From contig NZ_LN609302.1 of assembly GCF_001499675.1 (NCBI RefSeq), forward strand, positions 652,896-716,895: DNA of 64,000 nt. Direction: 5' to 3'. Below the pieces are notes generated by a model. It was not told the origin of the DNA. It saw nothing but the letters and a program-made list of their open reading frames with translations, and did no database searches. Below, piece after piece: positions 26,446-36,132 of the stretch. How positions within the stretch are numbered: the stretch's first letter is position 1; each line of letters begins with the position of its first letter. The translations under genes were made by a program, and so were the position numbers. The DNA comes from Acetobacter ghanensis. Its GTDB lineage: Bacteria > Pseudomonadota > Alphaproteobacteria > Acetobacterales > Acetobacteraceae.

Positions 26446-26943
26446 GTGGATTTACGCTCGGTCAGAACGCCTCGCCTGCTTCTTAAACCCGTTACATGGC
26501 GGGATATGGAAGATATGGTGCGCCTAAAGGCCGATGGCGGTGCTTTTGGCCAGATGCTGGGCGGCGTGTGTACCCGCCAGCAGGCCGAGCGCGAGATGGC
26601 GGATGACATTGCTTTTTGGGCCTGTCATCGCGTTGGTATTTTTACCATTCATGAAAATGGACAGTTTGTCGGGATGACCGGCATTCATGACCGGCCAGAT
26701 GGGCGCGGGTTTGGGCTACGGTTTGCCCTGTTCGCCAGTGCAAGGGGCCGTGGTATTGCGCGTGAGGCTGCTAATGCCGCCCTTAACTTTGCGCATGATG
26801 CTGGGCTGCATAGGGTTATTGCTGTTGCCGCCGAAAGCAATGTGGCTTCCCGTACTATTCTGGGGGGTATTGGTATGCATGTCTGCGAGACATTTGTTAG
26901 AAATGGGCAGACCATGGTCGTGTACGAAAGCAGGCGACCATAA
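26446..26943 (+). CDS. GNAT acetyltransferase, RimJ/RimL-like
   Basis: The 165-residue protein starts at GTG 26446 with the usual TPRLLLKPVTWRDMEDM opening. The acetyl-CoA loop is ASARGRGIAREAANAAL, followed by RVIAVAAESNVASRTIL, typical of GNAT-3 enzymes that acetylate N-terminal amines or small molecules. The substrate is unknown. A strong terminator starts at its stop codon. Confidence 0.87.
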   Translation: MDLRSVRTPRLLLKPVTWRDMEDMVRLKADGGAFGQMLGGVCTRQQAEREMADDIAFWACHRVGIFTIHENGQFVGMTGIHDRPDGRGFGLRFALFASARGRGIAREAANAALNFAHDAGLHRVIAVAAESNVASRTILGGIGMHVCETFVRNGQTMVVYESRRP

Positions 26944-26973
26944 AAAAAGGCACCCAGATGGGTGCCTTTTTTA
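26943..26973. terminator. Bidirectional rho-independent terminator
   Basis: Poly-A, GGCACCC, AGA, GGGTGCC and poly-T form a symmetric terminator shared by the acetyltransferase (plus strand) and mlaC (minus strand), which converge here. Confidence 0.93.
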
Positions 26974-26999
26974 TGGTCTGTTAAAAACCGTTTTCCGAT

Positions 27000-27623
27000 T
27001 CAGTTGCCGGGCTGAGCGTGGCGGTCCAGCTGCTTTTGCAGGGCGGAGAGCAGCGTATCCACATTGCCGCCATTACGGGCAATGAAGGAGGAGTAGTCAT
27101 TCCGCTGGGTCAGACGCAGGCTCGCACCTTCACCAATAACGTCCACAACCTTTGGTTCACCACTTTCATAGCTGACAATCCACTGCATGGCGGCAGGGGG
27201 CTGCTGCGGGCGCATAAGGGTGGCGTTTACGGCGTCATCACTACCGGATTTACTGACATCACCAATTGTAAAGCTGACGCCACGGTATTCGCCAAGCTTA
27301 TCGGTAATGGCGTTAACCAGAACCTGATGGAAGAGGCCCAGATAACGCTGCTTCTGGTCCGGTGTGGCAATTTTCCAGTAACGGCCAAGGCAGTAACGGC
27401 CAATTCCATCAATATCCACGTTTTTCTGAACCAGAGGGAGCACCTTGGTCTTCTTTTCGGGGAGCGGAATAGGGCTGTTGACGATGGCGACAAGCTGGGT
27501 GCCAAAGCTCTGAATAAACTGCTTGGCGTTATCCGCTGCGCGGGCAGGCAGGGCAAACAGTCCGCTGGCGCATGTTAGGGCCAGAGTGGCGAGAACAATA
27601 CGACGACCAGAAAGAAGTTTCAT
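27000..27623 (-). CDS. mlaC: MlaC/Ttg2D family phospholipid-binding periplasmic protein
   Basis: The 207-residue protein has a signal peptide (LATLALTCASGLFALPARA) and the MlaC fold: KTKVLPLVQKNVDIDGIGRY, YLGLFHQVLVNAITDKL and MQWIVSYESGEPKVVDVIGEG. MlaC shuttles phospholipids between the outer-membrane MlaA complex and the inner-membrane MlaFEDB pump. It lies 25 bases downstream of mlaA. HpnM of hopanoid clusters belongs to the same superfamily and is an alternative name. Confidence 0.85.
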   Translation of the reverse strand: MKLLSGRRIVLATLALTCASGLFALPARAADNAKQFIQSFGTQLVAIVNSPIPLPEKKTKVLPLVQKNVDIDGIGRYCLGRYWKIATPDQKQRYLGLFHQVLVNAITDKLGEYRGVSFTIGDVSKSGSDDAVNATLMRPQQPPAAMQWIVSYESGEPKVVDVIGEGASLRLTQRNDYSSFIARNGGNVDTLLSALQKQLDRHAQPGN

Positions 27624-27648
27624 GTCTGCGCTACCTTCTTGTTGTTAG

Positions 27649-28497
27649 TTATTGATACCAGTCTGGCACAGTGGCGCGCCGATCATTTTTAATGGCTTCG
27701 GCCTGCGCCTTGCGCTGTTGCTGGTATGCGCTGCGGATGGTGGCGTAGGGGTCCAGAGCATCACGCTGCAAGGCATCCAGATCTTCCAGATGCTCAGAGC
27801 GGCCATGAACAACGCCCATCATGTTATAGGCCCAGTTAAAGCTGACCAGCCCATACCCACGGGGAACATAATCCCACGGGGAGAGACCCTGATCAATCCC
27901 GTAGCCAATGCCATCACGGAAGGAGGACGGACCCATTGGCAGGAACAGGTACGGACCAGAGGAAATACCCCAGTTGGCCATGGTCAGGCCCGCATCGTTA
28001 TCATGATGCGGGAAGCCGGCCATTTTGGCCACATCAATCAACCCGCCAATACCCACGGTCATGTTGATGCACCAGCGTACGAACGAGTCCCCTGCACGGC
28101 GGGGTTTGCCTGCCCCCACATCGTTAAAGAAGACCGAAGGTTCGTTCATAGTCGTAATCATGTTGCCCAGCGAATTCCGCACCGGGCGTGGCACGGCCCA
28201 TACGTAAGCCTTGGCAACCGGCCGCAGAGCCCATGTGTCGAACTTCATGGTCAGGTTGAACATTTTGCGGTTCAACGGTTCATACGGGTCGTTGGCGGCC
28301 TTGTATTCGGCAAGGGCGTCAGGGTCTTTGGGCACGGGGGCTTTAATGGCACTGCACCCGGTCGTGCCGACCAGCACCAGACCAAGGCAAAGTGTTCCCA
28401 GACGGAAACGGCGATGTACCGAGGAACCTTCCCGCGTCTGATCATGCTGATCCTGAGCGCGAGGGCGGAGCCGTGAGCCGTTCCGTCCTGAAATCAT
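27649..28497 (-). CDS. mlaA: MlaA/VacJ outer-membrane lipoprotein
   Basis: From ATG 28497 (AAAGGTGG just upstream) the protein is about 282 residues. It has a lipobox VGTTGC, a mature start with NDPYEPLNRKMFNLT and the MlaA blocks GDSFVRWCINMTVGIGGLID and YLFLPMGPSSFRDGIG. MlaA removes phospholipids from the outer leaflet of the outer membrane. The frame is open much further upstream (to 29091) but that part is antisense to the DjlA-like gene region and unconserved. Confidence 0.9.
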   Translation of the reverse strand: MISGRNGSRLRPRAQDQHDQTREGSSVHRRFRLGTLCLGLVLVGTTGCSAIKAPVPKDPDALAEYKAANDPYEPLNRKMFNLTMKFDTWALRPVAKAYVWAVPRPVRNSLGNMITTMNEPSVFFNDVGAGKPRRAGDSFVRWCINMTVGIGGLIDVAKMAGFPHHDNDAGLTMANWGISSGPYLFLPMGPSSFRDGIGYGIDQGLSPWDYVPRGYGLVSFNWAYNMMGVVHGRSEHLEDLDALQRDALDPYATIRSAYQQQRKAQAEAIKNDRRATVPDWYQ

Positions 28498-28738
28498 TGC
28501 CACCTTTACCTTTGCCTTGTGACGTCCGCATGGCCTGCTCGGCAGACCTGTTATTGCTGCCTTCTCTACCATGAGAAACGCAGGGTGCAATGGCAGGGCT
28601 TCTCTGCGTAGAGGGCAGGGGACAAAAATAGCCCTTTGCATCTTACCCTTTCTGCCGGGGAGTGCGGATTTTTGCAACCGCTGTTGCCTGAAAGTCGCAC
28701 ATGATGCTGGGGATGTGATGCCGTGTGGGAATCCAGCG

Positions 28739-29566
28739 TTACAGCCCCCGTTCGCGTTTGATGATGTCCCACGCCGCGTTGATTCTGGAGATACGGACAG
28801 AGGCGACCTGCACCTCTTCGGGGCTGGCGTTGCGGGCGGCCATAATGTCCGGGTGGTATTGCCTGACGAGCTTTTTCCAGTGCGCCCGAAGTTCCTCGTT
28901 GGAGAGGGAGGAACTGACACCCATAATGGCGTAGGCATCTTCCTCGCCCATGGCAGCCCGTGCTCGGCCCTGTTCCGCCCGTTCCCACGCGCCACGGCCC
29001 AGCCCGAAAAGATGATGCACACGTTTGAGAAACCGGAGTTCCTCCGGAGCAAGGGGTTCGTCGGCGGCCAGATCGGCGCGGGCGATGGCAAACAGGATTC
29101 CCATCAGGTCTTCGAGCGGAGGTTTGTCTTTGGCGTAGGCCTGCCCCAACTCACGCGCGAAGGCCTCGTAATCGTCCGTTCTCTGGCGGGCCATGTCAAA
29201 CAGGCGGCCAATGTCGCGCATGTTCTCGTCAGGAACACGGAACCGCGCTTTAAAGGCGTTGATCTCCCGCCGGTTGACCGGGGCATCGCACTTGGCCAGC
29301 TTGGCGGCCAGAATAACGCATGTCAGGCCGTAGAGCTGTTCTTTTTTGCCCAACGTGGCGGCCAGTTTGGCGGCTACAAAAGCGGCCGCGCCATTGGGGT
29401 CCGGGCGGGCACGGGCGGCCCACCGGTCGCTCCAGCCTACGGCGGGTGGTTGCAGCAAGGTGCCATTGTCCGCCGCATGGCCCAGGGCTGTGCCCAAAGC
29501 CGCACCAATTGGCCCACCAACGGCAAAGCCGGTTACGCCACCAAATATTTTGCCCCAAATAGCCAT
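28739..29566 (-). CDS. DjlA-like TerB/J-domain protein
   Basis: 275 residues from ATG 29566. A glycine-rich hydrophobic N-terminus (IFGGVTGFAVGGPIGAALG) is followed by a TerB-like helical domain (about 60-185) and a C-terminal J domain with the HPD motif (VRQYHPDIMAARN). This is the layout of DjlA co-chaperones that stimulate DnaK near the membrane. The longer frame to 29761 overlaps the divergent reductase gene and is rejected. Confidence 0.88.
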   Translation of the reverse strand: MAIWGKIFGGVTGFAVGGPIGAALGTALGHAADNGTLLQPPAVGWSDRWAARARPDPNGAAAFVAAKLAATLGKKEQLYGLTCVILAAKLAKCDAPVNRREINAFKARFRVPDENMRDIGRLFDMARQRTDDYEAFARELGQAYAKDKPPLEDLMGILFAIARADLAADEPLAPEELRFLKRVHHLFGLGRGAWERAEQGRARAAMGEEDAYAIMGVSSSLSNEELRAHWKKLVRQYHPDIMAARNASPEEVQVASVRISRINAAWDIIKRERGL

Positions 29567-29670
29567 GTCCCCTTTTACCATGTTCTGGTGTGTAACCCTA
29601 GTCTGCACAGGGTTACCTCCAAAGATGGGCAGCAATGTGCCTGTGGCGCGTTTGGCGTTAAAAGACAGGG

Positions 29671-30600
29671 ATGATGACAGATACCCCCTTACTTCCGGCC
29701 ACTGGCCAGCCAACTGTCGCTCTGATTGGGGCAGGGGCAGTCGGGCTTGCGCTGGTTGCAACCCTTGCCCATGCGGGGTGGGGAGTCACTGTTTGCGGCG
29801 CCCGCACTCCCTTTGACCGGCTCTGTTTGAGCGAAGGTCGTCAGACTGCCACCTATCCGGTTCGCCATGCCCGTACCCCTGAGGAACTGGGTGCCTGCAC
29901 AGTGGTGGTTCTGGCGGTCAAGGCGCATCAGACAGCGGATGTGGCGCACTGGCTGCATGCCGTGAACCGCCCTGACGTACGTGTGCTGGTTGCGCAAAAT
30001 GGTCTTGAACAGCGTGAGCGCCTTGCTCTTCATGCGCCTATGGCGGTGGGGTTGCCGACGGTTGTGTATTTTAATGCCGAGCGGTTGGCGCCGGGTTGGA
30101 CTGTTTTACGTCGAATCGGTGCGGTTGATGTGTGTCTGCCTCAAGGGGCGGGTGTGCAGGATGTGGTTATGGCCATGCAACAGGGGGGTATGCGTGTGAC
30201 CACGGCGGCAGATATGACGACCGTGGTCTGGACCAAACTTCTGGCCAATAGTGCCGCCAATCCTCTGACCGCTTTGAGCGGACGGCACACGGGCGTCATG
30301 CGTGAGCCGGAGATGATTGCAAACGCGCGCCAGATTATGACTGAAGTGGTGCAGGTTGGGCAGGCGGAGGGGGCATCCCTTACGGCGCAGAATGTGGAGG
30401 AGACCATAGCGTGGTTCCAGACCATACCGCCGGACAGCACAACATCCATGTTGCAGGACCGGCTGGCAGGGCGTCCACTGGAGTATGACGCCATAACTGG
30501 CGCGCTTGTCAGGGCGGCAGACCGGCATGGTCTGGGTGTGCCTCTTAATCGCTTTGTTCTTGGTCTGCTATCCGCCATAAAACCTATGCAGACCTCATAA
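29671..30600 (+). CDS. panE: 2-dehydropantoate 2-reductase family protein (PanE-like)
   Basis: The 309-residue protein has VALIGAGAVGLALVATLA (NADP site, about 16-33), VVLAVKAHQTADV, and a C-terminal domain with the catalytic Lys region TTVVWTKLLANSAANPLTAL. The family reduces ketopantoate to pantoate in CoA synthesis, but includes paralogues with other substrates, so the symbol is provisional. It diverges from the DjlA-like gene and is 54 bases before the PhzF-family gene. Confidence 0.82.
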   Translation: MMTDTPLLPATGQPTVALIGAGAVGLALVATLAHAGWGVTVCGARTPFDRLCLSEGRQTATYPVRHARTPEELGACTVVVLAVKAHQTADVAHWLHAVNRPDVRVLVAQNGLEQRERLALHAPMAVGLPTVVYFNAERLAPGWTVLRRIGAVDVCLPQGAGVQDVVMAMQQGGMRVTTAADMTTVVWTKLLANSAANPLTALSGRHTGVMREPEMIANARQIMTEVVQVGQAEGASLTAQNVEETIAWFQTIPPDSTTSMLQDRLAGRPLEYDAITGALVRAADRHGLGVPLNRFVLGLLSAIKPMQTS

Positions 30601-30654
30601 GCAGTACCCCACCAGCAGAACATTCGGTCACACTGTTTTCAGGCGAGGAATCTC

Positions 30655-31527
30655 ATGCAACGTACATACAAAGTCGTGGATGTTTTTACGAAAATGCCGT
30701 TTGCGGGCAATCCGGTGGCCGTAGTGCTGGATGCACAGGGGTTGGACACACAAACCATGCAGGCCATCGCCCGTTGGACGAACCTGTCGGAAACGACCTT
30801 TCTGCTGCCTGCGCAGAATGCGGAGGCAGATTACCAACTGCGTATTTTTACCCCTCGGAACGAACTGCCGTTTGCTGGCCATCCCACACTGGGGAGCGCC
30901 CATGCCGCATTGGAGGCTGGCCGCGCCACGCCACGGCAGGGGCAACTGGTGCAGGAATGCGGGGTTGGCCTTGTCACGTTGAATGTCAGTGGGAGCGGTA
31001 AGGACCGGAGCCTGTCCTTTACATTACCACCAGCCCGGCACGCGGAGCTGGATGAAGCAGATATAGAGGATCTGGAGGCTATTCTGGGTGCGCCCGTGGA
31101 CCGCACGGCCCGCCCAATGATGGTGGATGTTGGCCCGGTCTGGGTTGTGGCCCGGTTGAAGAGTGTGGAGCAGCTTTTGGCGCTTAGGCCGGACTTTGGG
31201 CGTTCGCAGGTGTTTGAACATCGGCTTGGCGCTACAGGGATAAGCGTTTTTGCCACGCATGGTCATGATGACGCGGATATAGAAGTGCGGTCCTTTGCTG
31301 CCTCCCAAGGTGTGAATGAGGACCCCGTATGTGGCAGTGGCAATGGCAGCGTTGCCGTGTTCCGCCACGTGCAGGGGCTTCTGCCGCCGGGGCAGGCGCA
31401 CTATCTGGCTACGCAGGGGGGCTGCGTAGGCCGGAATGGTCGTGTTTCTGTGTGTGTTGGCGTGGATGGTGCGGTGGACGTGGGTGGCCAGTGTGTGACC
31501 ACCGTGGAAGGCCGTCTGGCTGGTTAG
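30655..31527 (+). CDS. PhzF family isomerase/epimerase
   Basis: The 290-residue protein has the PhzF opening YKVVDVFTKMPFAGNPVAVV, the catalytic Glu region WTNLSETTFLLP, RIFTPRNELPFAGHPTLG and the second-half mark DPVCGSGNGSVAVF. It belongs to the diaminopimelate-epimerase-like fold. Most bacterial members outside phenazine clusters have unknown substrates. GGCGAGGA precedes ATG 30655. Confidence 0.9.
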   Translation: MQRTYKVVDVFTKMPFAGNPVAVVLDAQGLDTQTMQAIARWTNLSETTFLLPAQNAEADYQLRIFTPRNELPFAGHPTLGSAHAALEAGRATPRQGQLVQECGVGLVTLNVSGSGKDRSLSFTLPPARHAELDEADIEDLEAILGAPVDRTARPMMVDVGPVWVVARLKSVEQLLALRPDFGRSQVFEHRLGATGISVFATHGHDDADIEVRSFAASQGVNEDPVCGSGNGSVAVFRHVQGLLPPGQAHYLATQGGCVGRNGRVSVCVGVDGAVDVGGQCVTTVEGRLAG

Positions 31528-31561
31528 CCGTGCAGGACCATTCTTTTCTAAAAAGCGCGGA

Positions 31562-31810
31562 TTAGGAAGGGTTTTTAAAGGTCGGAGCATCCGCGCGCTG
31601 TTGCAGCCATTCCACGGCATGGACCCGTAGGGCCGAAGCAAGGGATTGGTCTGGCGCGCGGGTGGCATCAACCTGTGTCACCAGTTGTACCAGCGTGACA
31701 TTCTGGTTGGCGATCATGCGTTCCAATACGGCCCAGAAGGTGGGTTCCAGCGCCACGCTTGTGTCGTGCCCGGCCAGAATCAGGCTGCGTTTGCGCAAAT
31801 GTCTGCTCAT
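31562..31810 (-). CDS. Ribbon-helix-helix domain protein
   Basis: The 82-residue protein reads [20 protein letters not shown] and then [20 protein letters not shown], the pattern of the alphaproteobacterial RHH_4 family (beta strand plus two helices). It is likely a DNA-binding or toxin-antitoxin-like small regulator, but no target is known. Its ATG overlaps the queG stop as ATGA, so it is translated with the queuosine genes. Confidence 0.82.
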   Translation of the reverse strand: MSRHLRKRSLILAGHDTSVALEPTFWAVLERMIANQNVTLVQLVTQVDATRAPDQSLASALRVHAVEWLQQRADAPTFKNPS

Positions 31811-32910
31811 GTCATGCGTCTTTCAAGGGATGCCACGGCCCAGAATGCAGCATCTCTTACAACCGGGTCGGGGTCCATGCACAGGGTGTGGGCATGGGGA
31901 AGCAGGGATGGCCTGCCCGAATTGCCAATAGCAATCAGCACATTGCGGATAAAGCGGTTGCGGCCAATCCGTTTGACAGGAGAGCCCGAAAACAGGGTCC
32001 TGAATGCCGCATCATCCAGTTGGCTGAGTGTCGCCAGTTCCGGGGCTATCAAATCTTGTCTGGGCTGGAGTTTCATAAGGTGCGCCGCTTTGGCAAACCT
32101 GTTCCACGGGCAGACGGCCAGACAGTCATCACATCCGTAAATATGGGTGCCCATCATGGGGCGCAGGTCTGGTGGAATGGGGCCTGCGTGTTCAATGGTC
32201 AGGTAGGAAATGCAGCGCCGTGCATCCATCTGGTACGGTGTGGGAAAAGCCTGCGTGGGGCAGGCGGTCAGGCAACGGCTGCAACTGCCACATCCTCCGC
32301 CGGAGGGCGGGGAGGTGGGGAGGTCAAGCGTTGTGTAGATCTCTCCCAAAAAGAGCCAGCTACCATGCTGGCGGGAGACAAGGTTGGTATGTTTGCCCTG
32401 CCAGCCTAGTCCGGCCTGTGCCGCCAGAGGTTTTTCAGCCACGGGGGCTGTATCTACAAAGACTTTAACGTCCGGGCCGAAGGGTGCTGCCTGTTTGCCT
32501 TCCCGCACCACAAATTGCGCCAGATGCTTGAGCATCCCCTTAATAACATCATGATAATCCCTGTGGCGGGCATAGACAGAGATATTGCCACGGTCTGGCT
32601 GTTGCAGGGTTGCCAGCGCATTGTTGGATGGGGCGTAGGATGTGCCAAGAGCAATAACCGTGCGTGCCTGCGGCCATAAGGCGGTCGGCTGGCTACGCTG
32701 GTCCGTGCGTTCGGCCAGCCAGCCCATTTCTCCATGATATCCGTTTGCCAGAAAATCCTGCAAACGCTCACGTACCTCCGGCCCCAGTGCGGCAGGGCAA
32801 AAGCCAATGGCGTCAAACCCCAGTTCCAGCGCCTTGTTGCGAATGCGTTCGGCAAGGCGGCTGGCCGGGTGTGCCGCTGGCTGCGGTGGCGGAGGTTTGG
32901 CCTTTGTCAT
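31807..32910 (-). CDS. queG: Epoxyqueuosine reductase QueG
   Basis: The 367-residue protein has the two [4Fe-4S] motifs [16 protein letters not shown] and [13 protein letters not shown], and the cobalamin-binding N-terminal half ([24 protein letters not shown]). QueG reduces epoxyqueuosine to queuosine at tRNA position 34, the last step of the pathway. tgt lies 35 bases upstream and queA before it. Confidence 0.95.
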   Translation of the reverse strand: MTKAKPPPPQPAAHPASRLAERIRNKALELGFDAIGFCPAALGPEVRERLQDFLANGYHGEMGWLAERTDQRSQPTALWPQARTVIALGTSYAPSNNALATLQQPDRGNISVYARHRDYHDVIKGMLKHLAQFVVREGKQAAPFGPDVKVFVDTAPVAEKPLAAQAGLGWQGKHTNLVSRQHGSWLFLGEIYTTLDLPTSPPSGGGCGSCSRCLTACPTQAFPTPYQMDARRCISYLTIEHAGPIPPDLRPMMGTHIYGCDDCLAVCPWNRFAKAAHLMKLQPRQDLIAPELATLSQLDDAAFRTLFSGSPVKRIGRNRFIRNVLIAIGNSGRPSLLPHAHTLCMDPDPVVRDAAFWAVASLERRMT

Positions 32911-32945
32911 GGTCAGGTCAGTTACCCGGGTTGTCTGAACGGGTG

Positions 32946-34106
32946 CTACGGTATGGGGGGAATGAGCGGTTGTGGCATCTCATCCTCTGTCCAGTCCTGT
33001 GCGGCCCATTCGGCCCGCATGGTGGCGGCGGTTGCGTCCAGATTTTTGTCCATGATGGCCTGACGGATCTGGCGCATGAGGCGCTGGTAGTAGGCAATAT
33101 TATGCCACGTCAGCAGCATGGGGCCTAAAATTTCGTTCGCGCGGAACAGGTGGTGCAGATAGGCGCGGCTATGGCGCGAGCAGGCCAGACAGTCACAGTG
33201 GGGGGAAATGGGGCGTGCATCCGTAGCGTGGCGGGCATTGCGCAGGTTGAGTGTGCCCCGCTCGGTATAGGCGCGTGCGGTGCGGCCTGCACGGGTGGGC
33301 ATGACGCAGTCAAACATGTCCACACCACGTTGCACACTGCCCAGCAGATCATCGGGGGTGCCAACACCCATAAGGTAGCGCGGCTTATCAGCCGGCATGA
33401 TCGGGGTTGTGGTATCCAGCGTTGCAAACATGAGCTCCTGCCCCTCGCCCACGGCAAGGCCACCAATGGCGTAGCCTTCAAACCCTATATCGGTCAGGGC
33501 TTTTACGCTCTCGGTGCGCAGGTCGGTTTCCGTGCCACCCTGCACAATGCCAAACTGGCCATAGCCCGTGCGCTGCACATAAGCCTCGCGCGAGCGGGCT
33601 GCCCAGCGCATGGACAGGCGCATGGACGCTGCAATGGCCTCGGGTGGGGCTGGCAGGGCGGGGCATTCGTCAAAACACATGGTGATGGTGGCATCCAGAT
33701 CATGCTGGATGCCGGTGGAACTCTCCGGTGTCAGCCGGTGTTCGGAGCCATCAATATGCGAGCGGAAGGTCACACCGTCCTGGTCCAGCCGCCGCAGCGC
33801 CCCGAGCGACATGACCTGAAAGCCCCCCGAATCGGTCAGGATCGGGCCGGACCAGTCCATAAAGCGGTGCAGGCCCCCCAGTGCCCGTACCCGTGCAGCA
33901 CCGGGGCGGAGCATAAGGTGGTAGGTGTTGCCCAGCACAATGCCCGCACCGGTGGAACGCACGGCGTCCATGGTCATGGCTTTGACCGTGCCAACGGTGC
34001 CTACCGGCATAAAGGTGGGCGTGGCCACGGGGCCGTGGGCTGTGTGCAGCATACCTGCGCGGGCAGCGCCATCCGTGCTTTCACAGGTCCAGTGGAAACG
34101 ACTCAT
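32946..34106 (-). CDS. tgt: tRNA-guanine transglycosylase
   Basis: The 386-residue TIM-barrel enzyme has the family marks [27 protein letters not shown] and the zinc site [17 protein letters not shown]. The nucleophile Asp is in [15 protein letters not shown]. It exchanges guanine 34 for preQ1 in tRNAs with GUN anticodons. It lies 36 bases after queA. Confidence 0.97.
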   Translation of the reverse strand: MSRFHWTCESTDGAARAGMLHTAHGPVATPTFMPVGTVGTVKAMTMDAVRSTGAGIVLGNTYHLMLRPGAARVRALGGLHRFMDWSGPILTDSGGFQVMSLGALRRLDQDGVTFRSHIDGSEHRLTPESSTGIQHDLDATITMCFDECPALPAPPEAIAASMRLSMRWAARSREAYVQRTGYGQFGIVQGGTETDLRTESVKALTDIGFEGYAIGGLAVGEGQELMFATLDTTTPIMPADKPRYLMGVGTPDDLLGSVQRGVDMFDCVMPTRAGRTARAYTERGTLNLRNARHATDARPISPHCDCLACSRHSRAYLHHLFRANEILGPMLLTWHNIAYYQRLMRQIRQAIMDKNLDATAATMRAEWAAQDWTEDEMPQPLIPPIP

Positions 34107-34142
34107 CGGGTGGTCCTTGTGGGGTGGTCTTGCAGGGGAGGG

Positions 34143-35204
34143 TTAGTGGGCATGGATGCTGTTTGCGCAGCGCAGCAGGCAGGCATCGCCGTAGGAATAA
34201 AAGCGGTAGCCGGTCTTTAAGGCATGGGCATAAGCCGCTTTGGCTTGTTCCTGCCCGGCAAAAGCGCACACCAGCATGAACAGGGTTGAGCGTGGCAGGT
34301 GGAAGTTGGTCATCAGCACATCCACAGCCCGGAAGCGGTAGCCGGGACGGATGAAAATGGCAGTCTCGCCCTCAAACGGGTGCACAATGCCGTGCTCGTC
34401 GGCCGCACTCTCCAAAAGGCGCAGGGTGGTGGTGCCAATAGCAATAATACGCCCCCCCGCAGCCCGTGTGGCGTTAATGCGCTCGGCTGTTTGCGGTGTG
34501 ATGACCCCGTGTTCTGAATGCATGTGGTGCTGGGTAATGTCGTCCGCTCTGACGGGTAGGAAGGTACCAGCCCCCACGTGCAGTGTAAGCGTACACCGCT
34601 CGGCTCCTGTTGCATCCACTGCCGCCAGCAGTTCGGGCGTAAAGTGCAACCCGGCGGTGGGGGCTGCTACAGCGCCTTTGTAGCGTTCAAAAATCGTGGC
34701 GTAGTCCTTGCTGTCCTGCGCCGTTGGTCCATGAGGTCGATGAATATACGGGGGGAGAGCCAGCGCACCGGCTGCCTGCAAAAACGCATCAAACGCATCT
34801 CCCTCGCAGGAAAAGCGTAAGCAGGCACCACCGCCGGGTTCGAGCGTAACAACCTGCGCCGTCTCCACCGAGTTGGGGAAGGTGAGCGTGTCTCCCACCT
34901 TCAGGCGGCGGGCGTTGCGGACCAGCACATGCCATGTGCCATCAGGCCGGATCTGGTCCAAGGTAATGCCAATTCTGGCTTCCCCCCGCAGGGCATGGAG
35001 TTGTGCGCGAATAACGGCCGTGTTGTTGGCGACCAGCAGGTCCCCCTTGCGCAGCAGGTGTGGCAGGTCACACACATGGCGGTCTACCAGCGTGCCGGGT
35101 GTTGTTGCGTCCAGCAGACGGGCAGATTCACGCGGGCGGGCGGGCTCCTGCGCAATCAGGGCCTCGGGGAGGTGGAAGTCAAAATCTTCGGTGCGGTTGC
35201 TCAT
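34143..35204 (-). CDS. queA: S-adenosylmethionine:tRNA ribosyltransferase-isomerase
   Basis: The 353-residue protein starts FDFHLPEALIAQEPARPRES and contains HVGAGTFLPVRADDI and TNFHLPRSTLFMLVCAF, all typical of QueA. It transfers the ribosyl part of SAM to preQ1 in tRNA, giving epoxyqueuosine. It is the first gene of queA-tgt-queG-RHH on the minus strand. Confidence 0.97.
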   Translation of the reverse strand: MSNRTEDFDFHLPEALIAQEPARPRESARLLDATTPGTLVDRHVCDLPHLLRKGDLLVANNTAVIRAQLHALRGEARIGITLDQIRPDGTWHVLVRNARRLKVGDTLTFPNSVETAQVVTLEPGGGACLRFSCEGDAFDAFLQAAGALALPPYIHRPHGPTAQDSKDYATIFERYKGAVAAPTAGLHFTPELLAAVDATGAERCTLTLHVGAGTFLPVRADDITQHHMHSEHGVITPQTAERINATRAAGGRIIAIGTTTLRLLESAADEHGIVHPFEGETAIFIRPGYRFRAVDVLMTNFHLPRSTLFMLVCAFAGQEQAKAAYAHALKTGYRFYSYGDACLLRCANSIHAH

Positions 35205-35369
35205 GGTGTGCCGGGTTTACGCAATAGGATGGCGTAATGCCAGAGGGAAAGGGAGGGCAGCCTCCACCCCATAGGGCTTGCACAGATGACCGCGCAGGGC
35301 CAGATTCGCCCTGAAGAAGCCAGAACAGTCCTCGTCTGGCACACAGTTTATGTAAGGAGACGTCCCAGC

Positions 35370-35582
35370 ATGTCCTATGCTTTGCTTGATGCGGCCCGTG
35401 TAGCCAAAGCTGCTGGTGTTTCGCTTGGTGTGCTTAAAACCAGTGCAGAAACATCTGAAACCCACGTGAGAAAGGTGATCATGATCGAGCGGATTGAAGC
35501 GCTGGCTACGGCCGCAGCCGAATCCGGTGAGCGTGTTACCCTGACATCCGAAGAGTTCTGGCTGATCAGCAAGAACTGGTAA
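35370..35582 (+). CDS. Conserved-looking 70-residue hypothetical protein
   Basis: ATG 35370 has AAGGAG ten bases upstream. The product begins MSYALLDAARVAKAAGVSLG and ends EEFWLISKNW. It is helical and Ala-rich, without signal peptide or membrane segment. It is followed after 15 bases by the PEBP-like gene, so they may form one transcript. Good ribosome-binding site and base usage support a real gene; function unknown. Confidence 0.65.
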   Translation: MSYALLDAARVAKAAGVSLGVLKTSAETSETHVRKVIMIERIEALATAAAESGERVTLTSEEFWLISKNW

Positions 35583-35597
35583 CGGGGAGTACCTGTT

Positions 35598-36086
35598 ATG
35601 GCGTTTGTTCTGACAAGTCCGGCCTTTGCCAATGGGGATGTGCTGCCACAGGCTCAGGTCTATAATGGCATGGGCCAAAACGGGCAGAATCTTTCTCCCG
35701 CACTGCAATGGCATGGTGCCCCACAGGGGACCAAAAGCTTTGTGGTCACGGTTTATGACCCCGATGCCCCAACAGGTTCCGGCTGGTGGCACTGGGTTGT
35801 GGTTAATATACCCGCCACCACAACGTCCCTGCCGGAAGGGGCTGGTTCAGGCAAGGCAGGTCTGCCGGAAGGGGCTATGCAGGTCAGGACCGACTTTGGC
35901 GAGCCCGGTTATGGGGGCGCTGCGCCACCAGCGGGGCGGGTGCACCGTTATGTCTTTACGGTTTATGCGCTGGATGTGCCCACGCTGGATGTTACGCCAG
36001 ATGCCAGCCCGGCTCTGGTCGGGTTTATGGCGCACCATCATCAATTGGGATCAGCCAGCCTGACGGCTCTTTACGGGAGCCGTTAA
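35598..36086 (+). CDS. YbhB/YbcL family PEBP-like protein
   Basis: The 162-residue protein has the phosphatidylethanolamine-binding fold marks NLSPALQWHGAPQGTKSFVV, VYDPDAPTGSGWWHWVVVNI and GRVHRYVFTVYALD. E. coli YbhB/YbcL are the nearest described relatives; the role in bacteria is unclear. No signal peptide. Confidence 0.92.
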   Translation: MAFVLTSPAFANGDVLPQAQVYNGMGQNGQNLSPALQWHGAPQGTKSFVVTVYDPDAPTGSGWWHWVVVNIPATTTSLPEGAGSGKAGLPEGAMQVRTDFGEPGYGGAAPPAGRVHRYVFTVYALDVPTLDVTPDASPALVGFMAHHHQLGSASLTALYGSR

Positions 36087-36132
36087 ACCCTCATCCCGCG
36101 CCTGAACGACCAGCTTGTAACGGGCTGGCCGT

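Noticed and set aside
28498..29091. Nearly 200 extra N-terminal residues of MlaA
   Set aside because: The lipobox must be close to the N-terminus; the extension overlaps the DjlA-like gene and has shadow composition.
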